Source of the DNA: Myxococcota bacterium
GTDB lineage: Bacteria > Myxococcota_A > UBA796 > UBA9615 > JAKLKC01
Reading direction: 5' to 3'
Length of the DNA: 64,000 bases
NCBI GenBank assembly: GCA_023150875.1
Contig: JAKLKC010000020.1
Coordinates: 41,081 to 105,080 of the forward strand
Position 1 is the first letter of the stretch; each line of letters starts with the position of its first letter. A program made the translations under genes and the position numbers. A model generated the notes under the pieces. It had not been told where the DNA came from. It was given only the letters and a program-made list of their open reading frames with translations, and did not search any database. This document shows, piece after piece, positions 43,175 through 50,904 of the stretch.

Positions 43175-45523
43175 ATGTCCTCGCGCCCCGCCCCCCTCGC
43201 CCTCGCCTTTCTCCTCGCCGCCGCGGCCGCCTGCACCGAGGACCCGGCCCCGGACGACGACACCGCGGCCCCCGACGACGACACCGCCCCCGAGACCCCC
43301 TGGGAGGGGGTCGAGGTCACCCTCGATCCGTTCTCGTTGCGGTTCGGCGCGGCGGAGATCCCCGCGGGGGGCGTCGTCTTCGGCATCGAGCCCACCTACG
43401 ACGCGGCGGCGAACCACGACCCCTGGATCCTCTACGGGGAGGGCCTCCAGGAGTTCATACCGCGCCTCACCTGGGCGACCGCCGAGCGGGGCTCGTGGGA
43501 CGGGGACGCTCTGCGCCTCGACCTCTCCGACGGCCACCGGGGGGTGCTGACCCGGCGCGGGGGGGGTGAGGGGCTGGCCCTCCACCTGGAGTTGGAAGGC
43601 AACCCCGGGGAGACCGGCGACGCCGTCGCCTCGTTCCTGAGGGTCCAGGTGACCAGCCCCGAGGGGGAGGGGCTCTACGGGCTGGGGGAGGTCTTCGAGT
43701 CCGTGGAGCACCGGGGCCGGCTCCGGACGATGCAACACGAGCTGCTACCGGAGTCGGAGGGGGGATACAACGAGACCCACGTGCCCGTCCCCTTCCTGGT
43801 GGGAAGCGGCGGGTGGGGCCTGGGGCTGGAGACCGACTGGCCCGCGGTGTTCGACTGCGCCGCCGTCGAGCCGGGCCGGGTGACCGCCACGGTGAACGCC
43901 CCGTACGGCCTCGACCTCCGCCTCTTCTCGGACCCCGATCCCGCGGAGATCCCGGGCCAGTGGGCGCGCTCCACGGCCCTGCCCCGGCGGCCCCCCGACT
44001 GGGCGCTGGCCCCCATGCTGTGGCGCAACGAGAACCGCGACGGCGCCCAGGTGCTGGAGGACGCCCGCGCCATCCGGGACCACGACCTCGCCTTCGGCGT
44101 GATGTGGATCGACAACCCCTGGCAGAGCTCCTACAACTCGATGCAGCCGGACCCGGCAATGTTCCCCGACTGGGAGGGCATGGTGGACGATCTCCACGCC
44201 CTGGGCTTCCGCTGGATGGCCTGGACGACCCCCTACGTCCACCCCGACGACCCGGACTACGCCACCTTCGAGGAGGAGGGCTGGTTCGCCGACATCCCCT
44301 ACACCTTCGGAGAGTTCGGGCCGCTGGTGGACCTGACCCACGAGGGGGCGTTCGCGGCCTGGCAGGACCGGGTGCGGGCCGCCGCCGCCCGGGGGCTCCA
44401 GGGGTGGAAGCTCGACTACGGCGAGGACGTCCAGCTCGGGCTGGGGGGGATCCGCCTCGTCAGCAGCTTCGCCAACGGTGAGGACGAGCGGACGATGCAC
44501 CACCGCTACACCGAGTACTTCCACCGCGCCTACGGCGAGGCCTACCCCGACGGAGACCGCTTCCTGCTGGGTCGCATGGGGACGTGGGGGACCGCCGCCT
44601 TCACCGACTGCATCTGGCCCGGCGACCTGGACGCCGACTTCTACGACTTCCTGGAGGAGGGCCACGTCGGGGGCCTGCCCGCCGCCGTGCGGGGGGGGAT
44701 CGGCCTCGCCGTCAGCGGCTTCCCCTGCTTCGCCAGCGACACCGGCGGCTACCGCCACGAGAGGGCGCGCCACGAGGTCCTGTCCCGCTGGACCGAGTAC
44801 TCAGCGCTGATGCCGGTGATGCAGGTGGGGGGCGGTGACGATCACAACTACTGGATCCCCTCCGGCGACTGGACCGAGGAGACGCTGGAGATCGGCAGGC
44901 GCTACTCCATCCTGCACCTGCGCCTCTTCCCCTTCTTCCAGGAGCTGCTGGCCCGGGCGGCCCGGGACGGCACGCCGCCCCTGCTGCCCCCCGGGCTGCT
45001 GGGCGGCCCCCACGTGGACGACGCCTACGTGCTCGGCCGCGCCGTGCTGGTGGCGCCGGTGATCGAGGAGGGCGTGACGTCCCGGCGGGTGGAGTTCCCC
45101 CCCGGGACCTGGGTCCACTGGTGGACGGGCTTGGCCTACCAGGGGGAGGCCGACGTGCCCGCGCCGGTGGGGGAAGGCCCCCTCTTCGTCGGCGAGGGGG
45201 GGATCGTGCCCATGCTCCGGGAGTCGGTGCGGACCGTCGCCCCCTCGACGGCGGGGGTGGACAGCTTCTCGGACGATCCCGGCGAGCTGACGGTGCGCTT
45301 CGTGCCCGGGGAGGGCGCCTTCACGGTGCTGGACGGCCCCGGGATCTCGGGGAGCGACTCCTCCCTGGAGATCGGCATGCCCGGGATCTACACTGGCCTG
45401 CGGGTGGAGATCTGGGCGCCGGGGGCGTCCCGGCTCCGGGTGGACGGCGCCGAGGTCCCCGCCGAGACCGACGGGACGTGGCTGCGGGGGCAGGTGGACC
45501 CGGGTACGGTGACCTGGGAGTAG
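43175..45523 (+). CDS. glycoside hydrolase family 31 lipoprotein
   Basis: 782 aa, ATG at 43175 with GGAGG upstream. The lipobox AAAAAC (Cys about 20) and an Asp-rich spacer (PDDDTAAPDDDTAPE) are followed by the N-terminal beta-sandwich (GLYGLGEVFESVEHRG) and the catalytic TIM barrel. WKLDYGED gives the nucleophile Asp in the DxGE form seen in sulfoquinovosidase and related GH31 subgroups, and WPGDLDADF gives the acid/base Asp. VMWIDNPWQSSYN and SGFPCFASDTGGY are further family marks. It hydrolyses alpha-glycosides, probably at the outer membrane; the exact sugar cannot be told. Confidence 0.9.
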   Translation: MSSRPAPLALAFLLAAAAACTEDPAPDDDTAAPDDDTAPETPWEGVEVTLDPFSLRFGAAEIPAGGVVFGIEPTYDAAANHDPWILYGEGLQEFIPRLTWATAERGSWDGDALRLDLSDGHRGVLTRRGGGEGLALHLELEGNPGETGDAVASFLRVQVTSPEGEGLYGLGEVFESVEHRGRLRTMQHELLPESEGGYNETHVPVPFLVGSGGWGLGLETDWPAVFDCAAVEPGRVTATVNAPYGLDLRLFSDPDPAEIPGQWARSTALPRRPPDWALAPMLWRNENRDGAQVLEDARAIRDHDLAFGVMWIDNPWQSSYNSMQPDPAMFPDWEGMVDDLHALGFRWMAWTTPYVHPDDPDYATFEEEGWFADIPYTFGEFGPLVDLTHEGAFAAWQDRVRAAAARGLQGWKLDYGEDVQLGLGGIRLVSSFANGEDERTMHHRYTEYFHRAYGEAYPDGDRFLLGRMGTWGTAAFTDCIWPGDLDADFYDFLEEGHVGGLPAAVRGGIGLAVSGFPCFASDTGGYRHERARHEVLSRWTEYSALMPVMQVGGGDDHNYWIPSGDWTEETLEIGRRYSILHLRLFPFFQELLARAARDGTPPLLPPGLLGGPHVDDAYVLGRAVLVAPVIEEGVTSRRVEFPPGTWVHWWTGLAYQGEADVPAPVGEGPLFVGEGGIVPMLRESVRTVAPSTAGVDSFSDDPGELTVRFVPGEGAFTVLDGPGISGSDSSLEIGMPGIYTGLRVEIWAPGASRLRVDGAEVPAETDGTWLRGQVDPGTVTWE

Positions 45524-45528
45524 CGGGG

Positions 45529-45563
45529 CCCGACCATCCGTTGGAAGGGTCGGGGACCCGACC
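45529..45563 (+). terminator. three-part hairpin after the GH31 gene
   Basis: CCCGACC (45529-45535) can pair with GGTCGGG (45548-45554), which can instead pair with a second CCCGACC (45557-45563). The two stems exclude each other, as in attenuators. It starts 6 bases after the GH31 stop and 130 bases before the hybrid kinase. No T-tract follows, so it may be only a 3' structure. Confidence 0.4.
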
Positions 45564-45692
45564 GGAGCCGCCCCCACGCCCGAGGGCGAATCGCCGCTTG
45601 CCCCGCCGCCGGCACGGGTACAAACTACAAGACCACGTGGAGGGCTCCCGCGGGAGCACCCGGTGCGCGGTGGGCAAGGAAGGGACGGGCCC

Positions 45693-48299
45693 GTGACGGA
45701 GCCCCCGGAGGATCCGGGTACGACCGGAGGGGACGTCTTCGCCGGGGGGGAGAGCCTCGCGGTGGGGGACGTCTGCCTGAGCGCCGCCGATCCGCCCGAC
45801 CGCCTGAGGGAGAAGCTCGCCCGCGTCGTGCTGGACGAGATGTACCAGTTCGTCGCCCTGCTGGACCGGGACGGGCGGGTCCTGGAGGTGAACCGGGCGG
45901 CGCTGGACGGGGCGGGGATCCACCTGTCGGAGATCCGCGGGCGCCCCTTCTGGGAGACCCGCTGGTGGGCGGTCTCCCGGGAGGCCCAGGCCAAGGTCCG
46001 CGACGCGATCCGCAGGGCGGCGGCCGGGGAGTTCGTGCGCTTCGACGTCGAGAACTACGGCGCGGGCGCGGGTCACGACGCCATCGTCGTCGACTTCTCG
46101 CTGAACCCGGTGCGGGACGCCTCGGGGCGGGTGGTCTACCTGCTGCCCGAGGGGCGCAACATCACCGAGAAGAAGAAGGCGGAGGCGGAGATCGCCCGGA
46201 AGACCCAGGAGCTCCAGGTGCTCCTGGAGCGGGTGCGGGAGCTGGACGAGACCAAGAGCCGCTTCTTCGCCAACGTCAGCCACGAGCTGAGGACCCCCCT
46301 GGCCCTGATCCTGGGTCCCGTGGAGGGGATGCTGGGCGGTCGCGGCCTCGCCCCCGGGCACCGGCGCGACCTCGAGGTGGTGCGCCGCAACGCCGCGACC
46401 CTGCTCAAGCACGTCAACGACCTCCTGGACGTCGCCCGCCTCGACGCGGGTCAGATGTCGCTGCGCCGGGTGGAGACGGACCTCGCCCACCTGGTGCGCC
46501 TGATGGCGAGCCACTTCGAGGCCCTGGCCCCGCAGCGGGACATCACGTTCGTGGTCAGTACCCCCGCGTCGCTGCCCGCCGAGGTGGATCCCGACAAGTT
46601 GCGGCGAGTCCTGCTGAACCTCCTGTCCAACGCCTTCAAGTTCACGCCCCGGGGGGGGCGGATCCGGATCGCCCTGAGCGTGTGCGGAGAGGGACGGGCG
46701 CTGGTGGAGGTGCAGGACAGCGGCCCCGGGGTCCCCCCGGACCTCCGGGGCGTGATCTTCGAGCGCTTCCGCCAGGCCCACGACGGCTCCGACCGCGTCT
46801 TCGGCGGCACCGGCCTGGGCCTCTCCATCGCCCGGGACTTCGTGGAGCTCCACGGCGGGATCGTGTCGGTGACCGATGCTCCCGGGGGAGGCGCGCTGTT
46901 CCAGGTGGAGGTCCCGCTCCGCGCTCCCGAGGGGGCGCTGGTGGTGCGGGGTGGCGAGGAGGAGGCGGAGGGCGACGGCATGGGAGCCGTCGTCCAGGGG
47001 ACCCTCGCGGAGCTGCACCCCGCCCCGCCCGAGGCCGTCCCTCCCGGGCCTCCGGGGGACGGACGGCCCAGGGTCCTCGTGGTGGAGGACAACGCCGATC
47101 TGCGCCGCTTCCTCGCCGAGGCCCTGGCCGGGGAGTTCGTGGTGGAGACCGCCGCCGACGGCCGCGAGGGCCTGGAGCGGATCCTCGCCCGCCCCCCGGA
47201 CGTGGTGCTGACCGACCTCATGATGCCGCGCCTGAGCGGAGACCGCATGATCGCCGAGGTCCGGGCGCGACCCGAGCTGGATGCGGTCCCGGTGCTGGTG
47301 CTGTCGGCGAGGGCCGACGACGCGCTCCGGCTCCACCTGCTCGCCGAGGGGGCCCAGGACTACGTCGTCAAGCCCTTCCCGGCCGCCGAGGTGCTGCTGC
47401 GGGTCAGGAACCTGGCGGCGGTCAAGAGGGCCCGGGACGTGTTGGAGGCCGAGATCCGGGACCGCTCCCTGGACCTGGAGGTGCTGGCGAAGGAGGTCTC
47501 CCGGCGCAAGCGCCAGGCGGAGGACGCGCTGGAGGAGGCGCGGGTGGCCCGGGCGGCGGCGGAGGCGGCCGACCGGGCCAAGTCCGCGTTCCTCAGCCTG
47601 GTCTCCCACGAGATGCGGACGCCCCTCACCGCGATCCTGCTCACCCTGCAGCACATGGATCGGCAGGGCGTGACGCCCGGGGACGTCCGCCACCACGCCC
47701 GCATGACCTCGTCCACCCTGCGGCTCAACGAGCTGGTCACCGGGCTCCTGGACTACGCCCGGTTCGAGAGCGGGCGCCTCTCCGCCGCCCCGGAGTGCCT
47801 GGACCTCCCCGACCTCGCCGCCGACGTGGTGGAGGAGATCCGGGTCCAGGCCCGCGCCAAGGGGTTGGACCTGCGGCTGGACGCGTCGCCCGGCGTCCCG
47901 CCCATCACGGGCGACCGCCGGCTGCTGCGGCTGGTGGTGAGCAACCTGGTGGGGAACGCCGTGAAGTACACGCCCCGGGGCGAGGTGGTGGTGACGGTGG
48001 GTCACGGCCCTCGGGGCCACGTCGTCGCGGTGCGGGACACCGGCCCGGGGATCCCCGAGGAGGACCGGGGGCGGGTCTTCGAGCCCTTCGAGCAGCTCGA
48101 GGACGTCCGGCACAAGTCCGTGCCGGGCGTCGGCCTCGGGCTCGCGCTGGTCAAGCGGGTCGTCGGCTCCCTGGGCGGAGACGTCTCCCTCGAAGTCCCC
48201 CCGGAGGGGGGCTGCGTCTTCACGGTGGTCCTGCCCCCTTCGGGGGCGGCCGGAGAGGATCGGGACCCCTTCCCCGTCTCGATGGGGAGCGGCCCGTGA
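45693..48299 (+). CDS. hybrid histidine kinase: PAS-HK-receiver-HK
   Basis: 868 aa, GTG at 45693 with GGAAGGG eight bases upstream (a GTG at 45663 lacks a ribosome site). Domains in order are PAS (about 48-160), first HisKA (His197 in FFANVSHELRTPL), HATPase (N box NLLSNAFKF, G boxes QDSGPGVPP and GGTGLGLSIA), receiver (about 460-570, Asp508 in VVLTDLMMPR, Lys560), a coiled linker, second HisKA (His639 in FLSLVSHEMRTPL) and second HATPase (NLVGNAVKYT, RDTGPGIPE, GVGLGLALV). No membrane segment is seen, so it is cytosolic. The stop overlaps the response regulator gene. Confidence 0.92.
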   Translation: MTEPPEDPGTTGGDVFAGGESLAVGDVCLSAADPPDRLREKLARVVLDEMYQFVALLDRDGRVLEVNRAALDGAGIHLSEIRGRPFWETRWWAVSREAQAKVRDAIRRAAAGEFVRFDVENYGAGAGHDAIVVDFSLNPVRDASGRVVYLLPEGRNITEKKKAEAEIARKTQELQVLLERVRELDETKSRFFANVSHELRTPLALILGPVEGMLGGRGLAPGHRRDLEVVRRNAATLLKHVNDLLDVARLDAGQMSLRRVETDLAHLVRLMASHFEALAPQRDITFVVSTPASLPAEVDPDKLRRVLLNLLSNAFKFTPRGGRIRIALSVCGEGRALVEVQDSGPGVPPDLRGVIFERFRQAHDGSDRVFGGTGLGLSIARDFVELHGGIVSVTDAPGGGALFQVEVPLRAPEGALVVRGGEEEAEGDGMGAVVQGTLAELHPAPPEAVPPGPPGDGRPRVLVVEDNADLRRFLAEALAGEFVVETAADGREGLERILARPPDVVLTDLMMPRLSGDRMIAEVRARPELDAVPVLVLSARADDALRLHLLAEGAQDYVVKPFPAAEVLLRVRNLAAVKRARDVLEAEIRDRSLDLEVLAKEVSRRKRQAEDALEEARVARAAAEAADRAKSAFLSLVSHEMRTPLTAILLTLQHMDRQGVTPGDVRHHARMTSSTLRLNELVTGLLDYARFESGRLSAAPECLDLPDLAADVVEEIRVQARAKGLDLRLDASPGVPPITGDRRLLRLVVSNLVGNAVKYTPRGEVVVTVGHGPRGHVVAVRDTGPGIPEEDRGRVFEPFEQLEDVRHKSVPGVGLGLALVKRVVGSLGGDVSLEVPPEGGCVFTVVLPPSGAAGEDRDPFPVSMGSGP

Positions 48300-48718
48300 G
48301 ACCGCCGCCCCGGTGCTGCGTGCTCCTCGTGGAGGACGACACCACGGTGCGCGAGGCCCTGGAGGAGGTGCTGATCGCCGAGGGCATCGACGTCCGCACC
48401 GCCGAGGACGGCCGGCAGGCCCTGGACGCCATCCTCGGGGGGCTGAGGCCCTGCCTGGTGCTCCTGGACCTGATGATGCCGGTGATGGACGGCTGGCAGT
48501 TCCTGGAGGCCCTGGCACGGCGGGACCTCGAGGGAGTGGCCCCGGTGCTGGTGCTCACCGCCACCGGGCCCGAGGTCCGCTGCCCCGCCGGGGCGTCGGC
48601 GACGATCCGCAAGCCCTTCGACATCTCCGACCTCCTGGACGCCATCGGACGATATGCGCGGGTGGGAGGCGAAGGACCGGACGCCGGGCTCAACGGCGGG
48701 TCGCTCCGCGCGGTCTGA
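48296..48718 (+). CDS. single-domain response regulator
   Basis: 140 aa, GTG at 48296 overlapping the kinase stop (GTGA). It has a receiver domain with the acidic pair in LLVEDDTTVRE, phosphoacceptor Asp58 in LVLLDLMMPVMDGW, conserved Thr in VLTATG and Lys in IRKPFD. There is no output domain. Translational coupling to the hybrid kinase makes it the likely phosphotransfer partner. Its C-terminal tail is short and Gly-rich. Confidence 0.9.
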   Translation: MRPPPRCCVLLVEDDTTVREALEEVLIAEGIDVRTAEDGRQALDAILGGLRPCLVLLDLMMPVMDGWQFLEALARRDLEGVAPVLVLTATGPEVRCPAGASATIRKPFDISDLLDAIGRYARVGGEGPDAGLNGGSLRAV

Positions 48719-48827
48719 TGCCCGCCGGGGCGGAAGTAGCCCCCTCGGCCCGGGGGGCCTGCTACGATGCGTCCGTCTGGGGCCGGAGGCGCCGTCCGTC
48801 CCCCAGCCCCCTCGGTCCGGAGGACCC

Positions 48828-49790
48828 GTGCTCTCCCCCCTCCCTCTCCTGGAACGCAGCGACTTCCCGTCCATCGTCCGGGGCCGCCTGGAGACCCTCC
48901 AGGTCAACCTGGGTTACCGGTGCAACCAGGCGTGCCAGCACTGCCACGTGGACGCCGGACCGCGCCGGACCGAGGAGATGTCCCCCGAGACGGTGGCCCA
49001 GGTGCTCGCGGCGCTGGGGAGGACCGGCGCCCTCACCCTGGACGTGACCGGCGGGGCGCCGGAGCTGCACCCCTCCTTCCGCCACCTCGTGCGGGAGGCC
49101 CGGGCCCTGGGGACGCGGGTGATGGACCGGTGCAACCTCACGGTCCTGCTGGAGCCGGGCCAGGAGGACACGGCGGGCTTCCTGGCGGAGCAGGGTGTCG
49201 AGGTCGTCGCGTCGCTGCCCTGCTACCTGGAGGAGAACGTCGACCGCCAGCGGGGAGGCGGAGTGTTCGCCCGCAGCATCCGGGCCCTGCGGCAGCTCAA
49301 CGGTCTCGGATACGGCCAGGGGGATCCGCGGCTGCCCCTCCACCTGGTCTACAACCCCCAAGGCCCGTCGCTGCCCGGGCCCCAGGCCGCCCTGCAGGCC
49401 GACTACCGCGCCGCCCTCCGGGAGCGCCACGGCGTCTCCTTCGACCGCCTGCTGACCCTGGCCAACGTGCCCATCGCCCGCTTCGGGCACCGGCTGGCCC
49501 GGGACGGCGCCTTCGTGGGCTACCTGGCCCTGCTGCGGGGAGCGCGCCGGGACGAGAACCTGCGGCACGTCATGTGCCGGTCCCTGGTGAGCGTCGACTG
49601 GCGGGGCCGGCTGTACGACTGCGACTTCAACCAGGCCCTGGCCCTCCCCTTGGGGGGCTCCCCCGGCGCCTCCCACGTCGCCGATCTGGCCGCCGGGAGC
49701 CTGGAGGGAGCCCCCATCGCCACCGGCGACCACTGCTACGCCTGCATCGCGGGGCAGGGATCGAGCTGCGGCGGGGCCCTGGACGCCTGA
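48828..49790 (+). CDS. arsS: arsenosugar biosynthesis-type radical SAM protein ArsS
   Basis: 320 aa, GTG at 48828 with GGAGG four bases upstream. A radical SAM motif C32-x3-C36-x2-C39 (YRCNQACQHCHVDAGPRRTE) and the ArsS-type segments VTGGAPELHPSFRHLVREAR, DRCNLTVLLEPGQED and VVASLPCYLEENVDRQRG are present. The DUF3641-type C-terminus closes with LYDCDFNQAL and YACIAGQGSSCGGAL, whose cysteines bind extra clusters. ArsS transfers a deoxyadenosyl group to arsenicals in arsenosugar synthesis. No ArsM or ars repressor is nearby. Confidence 0.9.
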   Translation: MLSPLPLLERSDFPSIVRGRLETLQVNLGYRCNQACQHCHVDAGPRRTEEMSPETVAQVLAALGRTGALTLDVTGGAPELHPSFRHLVREARALGTRVMDRCNLTVLLEPGQEDTAGFLAEQGVEVVASLPCYLEENVDRQRGGGVFARSIRALRQLNGLGYGQGDPRLPLHLVYNPQGPSLPGPQAALQADYRAALRERHGVSFDRLLTLANVPIARFGHRLARDGAFVGYLALLRGARRDENLRHVMCRSLVSVDWRGRLYDCDFNQALALPLGGSPGASHVADLAAGSLEGAPIATGDHCYACIAGQGSSCGGALDA

Positions 49791-49838
49791 TCCGCCCCTC
49801 GGCCGACCCCGGCACGGCGGGCGGGCCCGCTACGGCCC

Positions 49839-50777
49839 TCAGGGATCGGCGTGGTGCCCCGACCGCAGGGCCCGGAACGCCGCCTCCTGGGCGAGCCACA
49901 GGAGGCTGCCGCGCCGGTCCGCGTCCCGGACGAGGTCCCCCCACCTCGCCTCCCGCGCCGGATAGGGGGGGGCCGGATCGGCGCAGACCCGCAGCCCGTC
50001 GTCGGACCCGCCGCAGCCCGGACACCCGTCGTGGTTGAAGTGGGAGTGGAAGCCGAAGTTGGTGGGGTCGTAGAAGGTGTTGAGCCGCGCCGTGCCCCCG
50101 ATCACCACGTACTCGTCGCCTCCGGCGTCGTAGTCGTAGGGGCCGAAGCGGGCGAGCATCGCCGCCTCGAACTGCCCGTCCTGCCACGCCCAGGCGCTGC
50201 GGACCGCGAAGTCATGGACCGCGAAGGGGGACACGCACTCGGGGTAGGCGCCCAGGACGTCGGGGGGGCCCTCGTCGCCGTCGAAGGGGTCGCAGACGTG
50301 GGGCACGTGCTCGTCGCCGTAGGGCTGGCGCAGGTTCTCCCCCCCGGTGGAGGCCACCAGCAGCTCCGTCGCCGTGCAGACCCTCCGCCCGAAGGCGGGC
50401 AGCGCGGCGTCCAGGACCTGGGTGGAGGCGTGGTTGAGGCCGTCGTCGGGCCAGAGGAGCCCCGCTACCCCCGGGAAGGGGTAGCGGTCGATGCAGAAGT
50501 CGTCGGACACCACGGCCTGGTAGAGCGGCACGATCCCCGGGAACCCGTCGTCCGCCACCCGGCCGCCGACGCGGTCGTCGTCGCCTTCACCGACGGGGTA
50601 GATCCCCGCGGGGATCCGCACCATGCCCGGGGGACAGACGGCGACGGGGCGGGCGCGGGGGGGCTCCCGTGCCGGGGCGCAGGAGGCGAGGGCCAGCGAC
50701 GCCATGCCCGCCGCGAACGCCGCGGCGCTCCGCGCCGCCCCGGTCTCGACACGCCTTCCCGCACCGACCACGCTCAT
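49839..50777 (-). CDS. FGE-like lipoprotein (module 2)
   Basis: 312 aa, ATG at 50777. The lipobox MASLALASC (Cys33) is followed by CPPGMVRIPAGIYPVGEGDD, FCIDRYPFPGVAGLLWPDD, GRRVCTATELLVASTGGENL, YGDEHVPHVC and GTARLNTFYDPTNFGF, aligning along its length with 39395-40288. The start of the fold is closer to classical FGE/SUMF1 than in the first copy. It is transcribed divergently from the glycosyltransferase-FGE fusion 128 bases away, so the same two partners are kept together in both modules. Confidence 0.78.
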   Translation of the reverse strand: MSVVGAGRRVETGAARSAAAFAAGMASLALASCAPAREPPRARPVAVCPPGMVRIPAGIYPVGEGDDDRVGGRVADDGFPGIVPLYQAVVSDDFCIDRYPFPGVAGLLWPDDGLNHASTQVLDAALPAFGRRVCTATELLVASTGGENLRQPYGDEHVPHVCDPFDGDEGPPDVLGAYPECVSPFAVHDFAVRSAWAWQDGQFEAAMLARFGPYDYDAGGDEYVVIGGTARLNTFYDPTNFGFHSHFNHDGCPGCGGSDDGLRVCADPAPPYPAREARWGDLVRDADRRGSLLWLAQEAAFRALRSGHHADP

Positions 50778-50904
50778 CCCGTCCACGGGCCCCCGGACAT
50801 CCACCCGCGACCCGGGCCCCCCGCGGACGGCCCGGAGAAGATACCATTCGCCTCGCCCCCGAGGGGGGGCGAGCGCCACGGGGCGCACCGCACGGGACGG
50901 CAGG

